Positions 56,349-64,000 of a stretch of 64,000 bases of DNA are shown here, piece after piece (positions within the stretch are counted from its first letter, which is position 1; each line of letters opens with the position of its first letter). A model generated the notes under the pieces. It worked only from the letters and a program-made list of their open reading frames with translations, had not been told where the DNA came from and ran no database searches. The stretch comes from Piscirickettsiaceae bacterium CG07_land_8_20_14_0_80_44_28 (GTDB lineage Bacteria; Pseudomonadota; Gammaproteobacteria; Thiomicrospirales; Thiomicrospiraceae): NCBI GenBank assembly GCA_002779995.1, contig PEWX01000059.1:1-64000 (forward strand), read 5' to 3'. The position numbers and the translations under genes were made by a program.

Positions 56349-58010
56349 TTATTTTTCTTCACCTGCTGCAATTTTTTGAGTGATATACCATTGTTGTGCA
56401 ACAGACAAGATATTGTTGACCACCCAGTAAAGCACCAAACCGGCAGGGAAGAACATAAAGAAAACCGTGAAGATAAAAGGTAAGAACTTCATTACCTTCT
56501 GTTGCATTTCATCCATCATGGCCGATGGGTTTAACTTCTGTTGTACCCACATTGAAATCCCCATCAGTACCGGCAAAATATAATAAGGGTCTTTAGCCGA
56601 CAAATCTTGAATCCACAACATCCAAGGGGCTTGGCGCATTTCTGCCGAATAAAGCAATACCCAGTACAAAGCAATAAACACCGGCATTTGGACTAAAATC
56701 GGTAAACAGCCACCTAACGGATTGATTTTTTCCTCTTTATAGAGCTTCATCATTTTTTGTTGGAAAATGACCTTATCATCGCCGTAATTTTCTTTAAGCT
56801 GCTTTAATTTCGGCTGGAATTTTTTCAACCTGGCCATTGACCGATAGGAGGTTTCAGACAATTTATAGAATAACAGTTTGATTAAAACCGTTAATAAGAT
56901 AATCGACCAACCCCAGTTTCCAATAAATGAATGGATTTGTTCCAACACCCAAAAGATCGGTTTGGCAATCAAGGTTAGGATGCCATAATCCACCGTTAAT
57001 TCTAATCCCGGGGCGATGGCTTCGAGTTTATCTTGAATAATCGGCCCAATATACAAAGAAGTCGTTAAAACACCGGTTTGTCCTGCGGGGATGGTTTTGA
57101 CAGGCTCAACGACGCCCGCAGTATAATTTCCTTCTCCCACGGGTTTGGCATAAAAACGATTCTGGGTTGACTGATCGGGAATCACCGCAGACATAAAATA
57201 ATGCTGAATCATCGCAGCCCAACCACCCGTCGTTTGATAACCGGCTACGGGTTGCTTTTGTAGATCATCAAATGCGTGCTTATTATATTTACTCTCTGCT
57301 AAGCCATCATAAAGAACAGGGCCCGTATAGGTATACATCATGGCATTGTGTTCCGGGTCATATGCATTACGCACCAATTGCGAATAAAGACTACCCGCCC
57401 ACTCCTTATCCGTTTGGTTTTCGACCTGATATTCCAAGCCAACAAGATAGTCGCCTTTTTTAAAGGTATAGGTTTTAGTGACTTTAACACCGTCTTCCAC
57501 CCAGGTTAACGGTACCGACAACTGGTTAGCCGTCATCACATATTCACGTTGCTTTGCCTGATATAACGATTTATGGGTCGGTGCCGGCAAAACTGCTTTA
57601 GACTGTAAAGCCAAACCGTTTTGCGCAACATACAGCATCTGCCCCTCATCCCCCATTAAATGGAATGGCTGAGAACGGTCTGCACTGGCAGCATACTGCA
57701 ACAACTTAACATCGCGAATATCGCCCCCCTGAGTATCGATGGTGACTTCCAACACATCCGTTTTAATGGTAATACGTTGGCCTTTAGCGATTTGCGATTT
57801 GGCAACCGGAACCTCTTGTGTCGTTAAATAAGCAGAAGGAACCTCTTCGTCCACCACGGCAGGAACATCCTGTAAATTAGATGTCTGGCCTTCCACTTGT
57901 GGTTGCACAGCTGGTGGCTGAGTATTTTTATGCTGAAACTGTGTCCATTGTAACCATATCCACAGTAACGTAAATGCCAGTGCTAACCACCAAAAAGATC
58001 TCATATTCAT
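56349..58010 (-). CDS. yidC: Membrane protein insertase YidC
   Basis: The 553-aa insertase for inner-membrane proteins includes F0 c and a subunits. It has an N-terminal anchor (about 4-22), a large periplasmic domain (about 50-330) and the conserved five-helix core with LLTVLIKLLFYKLSETSYRS, QMPVFIALYWVLL and FMFFPAGLVLYWVVNNIL. AGGAAAG lies 8 nt before the ATG. No yidD gene lies between it and rnpA. Confidence 0.97.
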   Translation of the reverse strand: MNMRSFWWLALAFTLLWIWLQWTQFQHKNTQPPAVQPQVEGQTSNLQDVPAVVDEEVPSAYLTTQEVPVAKSQIAKGQRITIKTDVLEVTIDTQGGDIRDVKLLQYAASADRSQPFHLMGDEGQMLYVAQNGLALQSKAVLPAPTHKSLYQAKQREYVMTANQLSVPLTWVEDGVKVTKTYTFKKGDYLVGLEYQVENQTDKEWAGSLYSQLVRNAYDPEHNAMMYTYTGPVLYDGLAESKYNKHAFDDLQKQPVAGYQTTGGWAAMIQHYFMSAVIPDQSTQNRFYAKPVGEGNYTAGVVEPVKTIPAGQTGVLTTSLYIGPIIQDKLEAIAPGLELTVDYGILTLIAKPIFWVLEQIHSFIGNWGWSIILLTVLIKLLFYKLSETSYRSMARLKKFQPKLKQLKENYGDDKVIFQQKMMKLYKEEKINPLGGCLPILVQMPVFIALYWVLLYSAEMRQAPWMLWIQDLSAKDPYYILPVLMGISMWVQQKLNPSAMMDEMQQKVMKFLPFIFTVFFMFFPAGLVLYWVVNNILSVAQQWYITQKIAAGEEK

Positions 58011-58088
58011 TTGTACAGCTTTCCTATACTTTTCAAAAATAATGACACAAAACGACTAAATTGAGCCCACTCTTTCACTTAAAACGCT

Positions 58089-58532
58089 TCATTGCACCTT
58101 AATCTCACGCTTCTTCAGCTGTCGAATCAGGTGTTCAAAACTTTTACGCAGGGTTTCATTATCAACCTCTTGCATACCACGACGGCCTAAAACGACAATA
58201 TCATACCCGCTTAACGCTTGTTTATGTTGACGAAATGTTTCTCTCGCCAGTCTTTTTACCCGATTACGCCAAACCGATTTGGCCAATTGCTTTTTTGCAA
58301 TGGCTAATCCAAGTCTAGGGAAGGCTTGATGATTGGCTCGTACAATAAACGTCCAGTGACGATTAGAAAACTTTTGAGCTTTTTCAAACACAAACTGAAA
58401 TTGTTTTGGAGAAAGAAGACGAAAAGATTTGGAGAATTGAGCATTTTCAAGAGATTGGGGCGCTAAATGCCCCTTACTCAGGGTAAGGGAGTCATTTAGC
58501 CCATCAGAAAGTTGTTGTAAGTCGCGGCCCAT
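58089..58532 (-). CDS. rnpA: Ribonuclease P protein component
   Basis: This 147-aa basic protein assists the RNase P RNA in tRNA 5' maturation. The RNR signature is WRNRVKRLARETFR, preceded by PRLGLAIAKKQLAKSV. It carries an N-terminal extension of about 30 residues before the usual FSKSFRLL start. The extension lacks a good internal ribosome site, so I keep the ATG at 58532, 13 bp after rpmH. A start inside the extension is possible. Confidence 0.93.
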   Translation of the reverse strand: MGRDLQQLSDGLNDSLTLSKGHLAPQSLENAQFSKSFRLLSPKQFQFVFEKAQKFSNRHWTFIVRANHQAFPRLGLAIAKKQLAKSVWRNRVKRLARETFRQHKQALSGYDIVVLGRRGMQEVDNETLRKSFEHLIRQLKKREIKVQ

Positions 58533-58545
58533 AAAAAGACACGAC

Positions 58546-58680
58546 TTAAACTGCTAAGCGCTTACGCCCTTTCGCACGACGAGCCGCAAGAATTTTACGA
58601 CCGTTTTTAGTTGCCATACGAGCACGAAAGCCGTGAGTACGAGCACGCTTAATCACACTGGGTTGAAATGTACGTTTCAT
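58546..58680 (-). CDS. rpmH: 50S ribosomal protein L34
   Basis: A 44-aa protein starting [20 protein letters not shown] and ending AKGRKRLAV, the standard L34 sequence and length. It lies directly before rnpA as in nearly all bacteria. The gene usually found divergent on its other side, dnaA, is absent; a cyclic-nucleotide-binding regulator gene ends 130 bp away instead. Confidence 0.97.
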   Translation of the reverse strand: MKRTFQPSVIKRARTHGFRARMATKNGRKILAARRAKGRKRLAV

Positions 58681-58812
58681 GAGTTCAATCCTATTAAACT
58701 AAGACCCAAAATATGAAAAAAATTGAGGCCTATAAAAAAAATGACTTCTTTCAAAAGAATCGCGCATTCTAACGGAAACTCACTTAAATAACAACCACTG
58801 CCCTCAGAATCT

Positions 58813-59688
58813 TTAATAAAAACTTTGTCGCCCCTGTTCTTCCATACAACGCCTCACAATTGATTGTTTAAGGACAACAGCATCTAAGCCAATGCGGCCA
58901 ATCCGAATCGCATCCAATAAAGCATGAGGTTCCAGATGAAGTTTCTCTGCCAGCTCAATCAAATCAATATATTCCAACTCCGCCTTCAAGTCGTCGGTAT
59001 TGGTGGTCGATTCCAGTGCATTGATTAAATCACGGGTATCTTGTATGAGCGATGCCGGATTAAATTTGACAGTATGGTCATCAATTTTGACCAATTTAAA
59101 CTTGACGAATATTTCCAACAGTTTATGACAGCCACTGGAGGATATGCCCATAATATCGTGACTATATCGAACAATTTCCCGCATCCCAATTGTCACAGTT
59201 TGATTATCAACTTCGCTTAAGGCATCCAACGCTTCTGAGCCTTCTTTCTGTGACAGCGCCTGATACAGTAATTTCATCAGATTGGCCATTGACATCACAG
59301 GGGTTATTGTCGAAGACTTGTCCAACACAAACTGGTTCAGTTTCGTAACTCTTTTGATTAATGAATTGATAATCACCCGAAACAACGGTGGCAAGTCAGC
59401 AATAATATTTTCAACTTGTTTTCGGTCAATTTCATAAACCTCAGTAGCGGTTTCTGCTGTCGCTGAAGCGACCCGAGGATTGGCAGAAATAACCGACATC
59501 TCACCAAAACAAGCCCCTTTGTTTAATACCGCTAAGGTCACAACTTTCTCACCACTTTGCGTGGTTATTTTGATAGAACCTTCTTTAATAATATAAACCT
59601 TATCGCCCTGGGTTCCTTCTTTAAAAATAACTTGGCCAGGTAAATACGGCTTGATTAAAGGCGCTTGTTTTTTTGACTTCATGGGCAT
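58813..59688 (-). CDS. Cyclic-nucleotide-binding domain regulator
   Basis: The 291-aa protein has an N-terminal CNB domain (about 10-125: GQVIFKEGTQGDKVYIIKEG, then GACFGEMSVISANPRVASATA) and a long helical C-terminal part (about 130-291). The C-terminal part shows no clear Crp-type DNA-recognition helix, although IVRYSHDIMGISSSGCHKLLE is HTH-like. It may be a transcription factor of divergent type or a signalling adaptor. The nucleotide ligand cannot be predicted. It occupies the position next to rpmH where dnaA is normally found. Confidence 0.75.
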   Translation of the reverse strand: MPMKSKKQAPLIKPYLPGQVIFKEGTQGDKVYIIKEGSIKITTQSGEKVVTLAVLNKGACFGEMSVISANPRVASATAETATEVYEIDRKQVENIIADLPPLFRVIINSLIKRVTKLNQFVLDKSSTITPVMSMANLMKLLYQALSQKEGSEALDALSEVDNQTVTIGMREIVRYSHDIMGISSSGCHKLLEIFVKFKLVKIDDHTVKFNPASLIQDTRDLINALESTTNTDDLKAELEYIDLIELAEKLHLEPHALLDAIRIGRIGLDAVVLKQSIVRRCMEEQGRQSFY

Positions 59689-59811
59689 CTATTCCATCAA
59701 TACATTGGTTCGCGCAGTGGCTTGGGCACGAAAATTTACAAGGGTTAAATTGTGCCACAAATTAAAGAAATTGACGAATTAATTACCATCATGTACCTCG
59801 ATTAACCCGGT

Positions 59812-60123
59812 TCACTCAAATATAACCAATTTATCCTTAAAATCCTGAATCTTACCGGATTGAATACAAATGCCCTCTTCTTCAAGTAATCTTTGCTTTT
59901 GCTGCTGACCCATTACATAACCCCCTAAACGACCATCGGCATTGACTACACGATGACACGGAACCTCTATTGGATTCGGGTTTTGATTCATCGCGCGACC
60001 CACTGCTTGATAAGCCTTGGTTCCCAATGCCTCGGCAAGAGCTTTATAAGTCGTGACCCTACCTGCCGGAACCTGAGATAACAAACCATAACAATGACAA
60101 TAAAAAGACGTTTTCTGGTACAT
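59812..60123 (-). CDS. Short MGMT-like protein (DNA-binding/methyltransferase domain only)
   Basis: The 103-aa protein corresponds only to the C-terminal domain of O6-alkylguanine-DNA alkyltransferase: QVPAGRVTTYKALAEALG forms the helix-turn-helix and EVPCHRVV the active site. The PCHR cysteine is present, unlike true ATL proteins, which have PWHR, but the N-terminal domain of Ogt/Ada is absent. It probably belongs to the MGMT/Atl1 group that recognises alkylated guanine; catalytic competence is uncertain. Confidence 0.85.
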   Translation of the reverse strand: MYQKTSFYCHCYGLLSQVPAGRVTTYKALAEALGTKAYQAVGRAMNQNPNPIEVPCHRVVNADGRLGGYVMGQQQKQRLLEEEGICIQSGKIQDFKDKLVIFE

Positions 60124-60249
60124 TAAAATAACTTTCCTTAAAGCGGTATGCTTTTCATTCTAATCCACTGTTTTTCAACCAACTTACATGCTTTCAGGGT
60201 AGTATATCAAGCAACTACTATACGAGTGCGTTAAACTTCTTTAAGGTCA

Positions 60250-60279
60250 TTGACAGACTTATCTAAACTCGATTAGGAT
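60250..60279 (+). promoter_or_regulatory. Sigma-70 promoter of the encapsulated-ferritin-like gene
   Basis: TTGACA (60250-60255) and TAGGAT (60274-60279) are spaced by 18 bp, about 40 bp upstream of the ATG at 60318. A TATAGT overlapping position 60287 is an alternative -10. ACTATAC near 60220 and GTATAGT near 60285 form a spaced inverted repeat flanking the promoter, a possible operator. Confidence 0.45.
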
Positions 60280-60317
60280 GCTTGTATAGTGATTTAAATA
60301 GTTAAAGGAGAAATTGA

Positions 60318-60605
60318 ATGTCAAATGAAGGTTATCATGAGCCCATTAATGAACTCTCTGATGAAACCAGAGACATGCATAGAGCCATTACATCGCTTAT
60401 GGAAGAACTTGAGGCTGTTGATTGGTACAATCAGAGAGTGGATGCCTGTAAAAATGAAGCATTAAAGGCCATTCTTGCACATAATCGAGATGAAGAAAAG
60501 GAACATGCGGCTATGTTGCTTGAATGGGTTCGCCGACAAGACCCTAGCTTCAATAAAGAGCTCAAAGAATACCTGTTTACCGATAAAGAAATTTCTCACC
60601 CATAA
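60318..60605 (+). CDS. Encapsulated ferritin-like protein (EncFtn family), orphan
   Basis: The 95-aa protein is strikingly like the EncFtn family, whose best-known member is from Rhodospirillum rubrum. SLMEELEAVDWYNQRVDA and AILAHNRDEEKEHAAMLLEW form the two-helix half of the ferroxidase. Predicted iron ligands are E30, E60 and H63, corresponding to E32, E62 and H65 of the R. rubrum protein. EncFtn forms a ring decamer that oxidises Fe2+ inside an encapsulin shell. Here no encapsulin gene follows, and the C-terminus (TDKEISHP) lacks the usual shell-targeting peptide. AAAGGAGAAATTGA precedes the ATG. Confidence 0.88.
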   Translation: MSNEGYHEPINELSDETRDMHRAITSLMEELEAVDWYNQRVDACKNEALKAILAHNRDEEKEHAAMLLEWVRRQDPSFNKELKEYLFTDKEISHP

Positions 60606-60678
60606 AGAAACTGACGGGTAAAACAACTTGATTTTTTCTTAAACCCTGTAAACAGTCCGCACAAACTATTCGTTTTAA

Positions 60679-60703
60679 AAAAACCCGCAAATTGCGGGTT
60701 TTT
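60679..60703. terminator. Bidirectional intrinsic terminator between EncFtn and soxD
   Basis: A CCCGC/GCGGG stem with loop AAATT is flanked by A5 on the left and T5 on the right, so it can terminate both the EncFtn gene (plus) and soxD (minus). Confidence 0.88.
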
Positions 60704-60726
60704 ATTAAACATGATACCTTTTAGGA

Positions 60727-61806
60727 TTACATTCCTGCGTGACCGACCCCTGGAGGATCTTCATGTAATCGTTGTGGTACATTGTACTGTAAGCTGCCAT
60801 CAGGTAATTTACGCGCTTGCACATAATCATGCACATCCCCTTTACCATTCCCAACTTGAGAATCAGGACAGTTATTCATACAACGTTCGTTGTGCACAAC
60901 TGGACGATGGTCACAGAAGAAGTTGCCTTGATTCTTCATATAACGGTTTTGCTTCATCAACAATTCCGAGTTATAGAAGGTGTCATAGTCCAACTCAATG
61001 GGCTGACCATCTTCATCAAAACCAACTGGGATATAGTTTGATTGCATAATATAACCAGTAATCCCCATATACCCTTTATCGCCAATAAACGGTGCATTAG
61101 GCGTCCAATAAGGCATGGTACGACGAATATAATCGAAGAAGGTAACCGCATAAGGCCAGTAGTTTCCAACCGTTTTCATCGGTGCTGGATCGCGGAAGTC
61201 CGACGCCACCAAGTTTTGATCAACGGCTAAAGGTAAATACCCTTTTGCGCCTTCACCAAACTCACCATGACACATAGCACAAAATTGCACATAAACTTTA
61301 GACCCTTCATCCACGGTCATCCCAACAGATGGATCCGGCAAGCCTTTGCCATCACCATCAACGGTGATATTCCATTTTTCCAAAGCGGCTTCAGCGATAG
61401 GCGTACCAAACCCATTGGCAACAAAGTCCGCGTCATTGTAATAGTTTTTCGCAACACTATCGTGAACCTCTACAAAGGCTGCTGGAACCTTACATTGCGC
61501 ATTACCATGGTTACCACCATCAATACTGTCATCGACTTCAAACGAATAAGGGTTTGCAGGATCTAACTTCCCTTTTAATCCCGCACGGCCATGCATTGCA
61601 TCTTTACCTAAAATCGTTTCAATCACTTTTGCATCTAGGTATTTGCCATCCGCATTTTTGATAATTTCGACATAGTTAGAGGCATATAGGCCATCTTTTT
61701 TAGCAACCACTTCTTTATTAGAATCTGGGCTACCGCTCATTGCAATCGCCGTTGCCGAGGTTAAGGCAAGGGCTGTTGCTAGTATTGTTTGTTTAGTACT
61801 GAACAT
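60727..61806 (-). CDS. soxD: SoxD-type cytochrome c subunit of sulfane dehydrogenase
   Basis: A 359-aa periplasmic c-type cytochrome with a signal peptide (about 1-25). The one CxxCH heme site is FCAMCHGEFGEGAKG, in a cytochrome c domain (about 165-270). A cysteine-rich tail (FFCDHRPVVHNERCMNNC) follows, and I see no second CxxCH, unlike the diheme SoxD of Paracoccus. SoxCD oxidises the sulfane sulfur bound to SoxY. ATG 61806 overlaps soxC by 14 bp; a TTG 6 bases upstream, 5 nt after GGAGG, is also possible. Confidence 0.88.
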   Translation of the reverse strand: MFSTKQTILATALALTSATAIAMSGSPDSNKEVVAKKDGLYASNYVEIIKNADGKYLDAKVIETILGKDAMHGRAGLKGKLDPANPYSFEVDDSIDGGNHGNAQCKVPAAFVEVHDSVAKNYYNDADFVANGFGTPIAEAALEKWNITVDGDGKGLPDPSVGMTVDEGSKVYVQFCAMCHGEFGEGAKGYLPLAVDQNLVASDFRDPAPMKTVGNYWPYAVTFFDYIRRTMPYWTPNAPFIGDKGYMGITGYIMQSNYIPVGFDEDGQPIELDYDTFYNSELLMKQNRYMKNQGNFFCDHRPVVHNERCMNNCPDSQVGNGKGDVHDYVQARKLPDGSLQYNVPQRLHEDPPGVGHAGM

Positions 61807-63154
61807 TTTCAATCATTCCTCCGTTTTTGCCACCATCCCAATCATGGACACGCCAAGTAACCATCGCTGTACGGTGGTAAACGTTGTTCGTACCTTCCAA
61901 TTTACGCATTTGCGGCATAGGTGGTTGCACATAACCTGTTTCGTCAGTGACACGACTCATTAAGAAAGCCTCTTTGCCATCCCAGTCCCATTCAAACTCA
62001 AAACGCGTCCAAGCTTTATCGAGTACCGGTGACGTGAAATGTGCTTCTTTCCAGTTTCTACCCCCATCAACAGAAACATCCACATGCGCCACTTTGCCAC
62101 GACCTGACCAAGCCAAGCCACGAATGTAATATTTTCCAGGGCCTTGCATTTTAAAATCTGGTGACGGGTAAGTTATGACCGAGTTGGCTTCCATATACCA
62201 AGAGAAACGCTGTGCAGTTCCATCAGGCATGAGCTCACTGTACTTAGAGGTTTCTTCACGGTGCTGCATCGGCACATCATGCACATAAAGACGACGTAGG
62301 TATTTCACCCACATATTGGCTTCACAACCAGGAACCACTAAACGAATTGGATAACCCTGTTCACGACGAAGTGCTTCACCATTTTGCGCGTAAGCCACAA
62401 AACAGTCATCCATCGCAATATCAATCGGTAATGAACGCGACATCCCGGAAGCATCTGCCCCTTCCGGTAAAATCCACTTACCTTCCGGCTTAATGCCGGC
62501 TTCTTTAAGCAAGTCAGACAAGCGAACACCGGTATATTCCGCACAAGACATCATACCGTGTGTCCACTGTACTGAGTTCAGCTGAACCCCTTTCCATTCC
62601 ATGGCACCATTCGCAGGACACTCAACAAAGTGAATTCGGGAAACGGATGGGAATCGCTTTAGGTCATCCATGGTGAAAATCAAAGGACGTTCAACCAAAC
62701 CATGAATCACCAAACGATGTTCTTCAGGGTTAATGGTTGGTACACCCCCGTGGAAACGCTCAAAGTGGAGGCCGTTCGGGGTAATAATGCCATACAGACT
62801 TTGCAAAGGCGACATGGTAATCGAAGCCATTGCATCCGGCGTCAACCACTCCAAAGTCCGGCGTTGTACTTCTTTTTCATAAGGAGAAGGCATTCCGTAA
62901 GGATACTTACGAACCCCAAACCCTAAGCTTTTGCGCGCAGCGCCATCTTGTAATACATCCGTTACCTCTGCCTTACCTGCGTAAGGGGCAACCGCTTTAG
63001 TTGGATTATAGGTTTTGCCTTCAGCCGCTGAAGCCGCTTTGGTAAAAAGCACGCCCCCAGCTACAGCTGCACCGCCTTTTAAGAAGGCGCGACGTCCTTG
63101 GTTGCGACTCTCATCCGTTTGAGTGGCAACCTTTTCAACGATTCTATCTGTCAT
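61793..63154 (-). CDS. soxC: SoxC, molybdenum subunit of sulfane dehydrogenase
   Basis: A 453-aa sulfite-oxidase-family molybdoenzyme exported by the Tat pathway (GRRAFLKGGAAVAGG within about 20-40). The molybdenum-ligating cysteine is in IHFVECPANGAMEW, and the dimerisation domain follows (VDVSVDGGRNWKEAHF). The adjoining soxD makes SoxC more likely than a stand-alone sulfite dehydrogenase (SorA). No other sox gene is in the window, consistent with the scattered sox genes of Thiomicrospira relatives. Confidence 0.93.
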   Translation of the reverse strand: MTDRIVEKVATQTDESRNQGRRAFLKGGAAVAGGVLFTKAASAAEGKTYNPTKAVAPYAGKAEVTDVLQDGAARKSLGFGVRKYPYGMPSPYEKEVQRRTLEWLTPDAMASITMSPLQSLYGIITPNGLHFERFHGGVPTINPEEHRLVIHGLVERPLIFTMDDLKRFPSVSRIHFVECPANGAMEWKGVQLNSVQWTHGMMSCAEYTGVRLSDLLKEAGIKPEGKWILPEGADASGMSRSLPIDIAMDDCFVAYAQNGEALRREQGYPIRLVVPGCEANMWVKYLRRLYVHDVPMQHREETSKYSELMPDGTAQRFSWYMEANSVITYPSPDFKMQGPGKYYIRGLAWSGRGKVAHVDVSVDGGRNWKEAHFTSPVLDKAWTRFEFEWDWDGKEAFLMSRVTDETGYVQPPMPQMRKLEGTNNVYHRTAMVTWRVHDWDGGKNGGMIENVQY

Positions 63155-63446
63155 TTAATGCTCCTTGATGGGTGCTCTTCACACCGAAAAGTCAAGAGGT
63201 TTACTAATTAGGAAACCTTTCATAAAAAAACCAAATAAAACTGACTTATATGCGTTATCGATTTAATGTTGAAAGATATCATAGTTAATGAATGTGTGAC
63301 GCTTCCACGCAAAAGCAGAAGACGCACAGTTTTTCTAGTCGTCTATAATATGTTTTAAGCGTTTTCACTTCAAGAATAAAATAAGAGTTTGCTTATATAA
63401 TTTTTTTATGCAAGCCCGATTTAAATCTATGGTGTTACAAAATAAA

Positions 63447-63881
63447 CTATACCGAACGCTGACAAATTGGGCCTGTTTTCGGCGTTTCTATATCTTCAGC
63501 CACCTGGGTTAAAAAGGCTTGTAGCTCTTCGATCGTCAGTACCGACAAGATTTTATTCATAATCACAGGATCAATGGCAATGGTCGTATAGTCACCCGAT
63601 GCCAACTGCACCTGCACACCACACACGTCCGCCAAAGCACCGACTTCATTGCCTTCTATTTGAGCCGCCTGCTCACCAAACAGCATATCGCTGTATAAAG
63701 TTTCAATTTGTTCTGCTATTTCATCCGTTAATTCACCTATCACCTTCACTTCAAAACAGGCATCACCATTGGGCGACTCATCCATGCGAATACTGGATGA
63801 ATACCCTAACCCATCGACTTGCTGACAAAACCGCTGCGCAATCGCGTCATCAAAAAACGTATATTCAAAATCTTCTAACAT
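63447..63881 (-). CDS. Hypothetical acidic protein
   Basis: The roughly 144-aa strongly acidic, soluble protein begins MLEDFEYTFFDDAIAQRFCQ and contains QIETLYSDMLFGEQAAQIEGNEVGALADVCGVQVQL-type alternating strands and helices (given here in part). The start is taken at ATG 63881, 4 nt after AGGAGG; an upstream ATG at 63911 would add ten residues. I do not recognise a family. The 292 bp between it and soxC contains no other gene and presumably holds the sox promoter. Confidence 0.5.
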   Translation of the reverse strand: MLEDFEYTFFDDAIAQRFCQQVDGLGYSSSIRMDESPNGDACFEVKVIGELTDEIAEQIETLYSDMLFGEQAAQIEGNEVGALADVCGVQVQLASGDYTTIAIDPVIMNKILSVLTIEELQAFLTQVAEDIETPKTGPICQRSV

Positions 63882-64000
63882 CATGCCTCCTAAACATTCA
63901 GTTTTATTCATTACAACACAAGGCTCACAAACATTACCTTCACTCGATAGCCTTTATTTTTAACCCCAATCAGCGTATCATTCTTTCAACTGACAGACTA

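Noticed and set aside
58681..58812. oriC or DnaA-box cluster beside rpmH
   Set aside because: The 132-bp spacer has no recognisable TTATCCACA-type boxes and dnaA is absent, so an origin cannot be supported here.
60606..64000. Encapsulin shell gene expected after the EncFtn gene
   Set aside because: All coding capacity to the end of the window is soxD, soxC and a small acidic protein on the opposite strand; none resembles an HK97-fold shell protein.

Overview
The window is a contiguous piece of a gammaproteobacterial chromosome. It carries soxCD (sulfur oxidation), a complete assimilatory sulfate-reduction cluster, a TsuA-type sulfur importer, ubiquinone genes (ubiC, ubiA) and many c-di-GMP and chemotaxis proteins. 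This gene content and the protein sequences suggest a chemolithoautotrophic sulfur oxidiser of the Thiomicrospira / Hydrogenovibrio / Thiomicrorhabdus group. That assignment is inferred from recognition, not from a database search. No rRNA, tRNA or CRISPR array was seen.

Layout. 0-3.1 kb: the last residues of a LuxR-type response regulator, an intact membrane histidine kinase, then about 0.8 kb of gene debris including an IS110-family transposase tail. 3.1-6.6 kb (minus): a TroA-type Zn/Mn ABC importer operon with a perfect 18-bp palindrome in front. 6.8-14.7 kb: ridA, an ammonium transporter fused to a GGDEF domain, recG-ubiC, two uncharacterised genes, ubiA and a small unknown gene. 14.7-28 kb (minus): glmU, the full atp operon (atpZ-I-B-E-F-H-A-G-D-C), parB, parA, rsmG and mnmG. 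28.4-31.6 kb: a PAS-GGDEF-EAL protein and a single-domain cyclic-nucleotide-binding protein. 31.8-41.7 kb (plus): cysG, then cysJ-H-I-D-N and an SLC13/RCK anion transporter. 41.8-44.8 kb: a DUF481 outer-membrane protein, a TsuA-like permease and a divergent CysB-like regulator. 44.8-50.4 kb: a poly-HAMP chemoreceptor and a CBS-PAS-(degenerate GGDEF)-EAL protein. 50.5-58.7 kb: queF, a small membrane protein, a YigZ protein, a cation efflux protein, rlmD, mnmE, an unknown 108-aa gene, yidC, rnpA and rpmH. 58.8-64 kb: a cyclic-nucleotide-binding regulator, a short MGMT-like gene, an encapsulated-ferritin-like gene with no encapsulin beside it, soxD/soxC and one unknown gene.

How it fits together. 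The minus-strand blocks rpmH-rnpA-yidC-mnmE and mnmG-rsmG-parAB-atp keep the ancestral order and direction of the origin region (as in Pseudomonas), but about 26 kb of sulfur-assimilation, signalling and housekeeping genes separates them, and dnaA is not beside rpmH. The cys genes encode ATP sulfurylase (CysDN), an iron-sulfur APS reductase and sulfite reductase with its siroheme enzyme. No APS kinase is present, which implies an APS route that bypasses PAPS. The cysG and cysJ promoters share a nearly identical 28-bp AT-rich element.

The most striking unexplained signal is the 10-bp palindrome CCAGGCCTGG. It occurs ten times, in terminator-like intergenic positions and inside conserved genes, far above the chance expectation of well under one. 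Other highlights are the Amt-GGDEF fusion behind a sigma-54-like promoter, the orphan encapsulated ferritin and the atypical ATP synthase c subunit.
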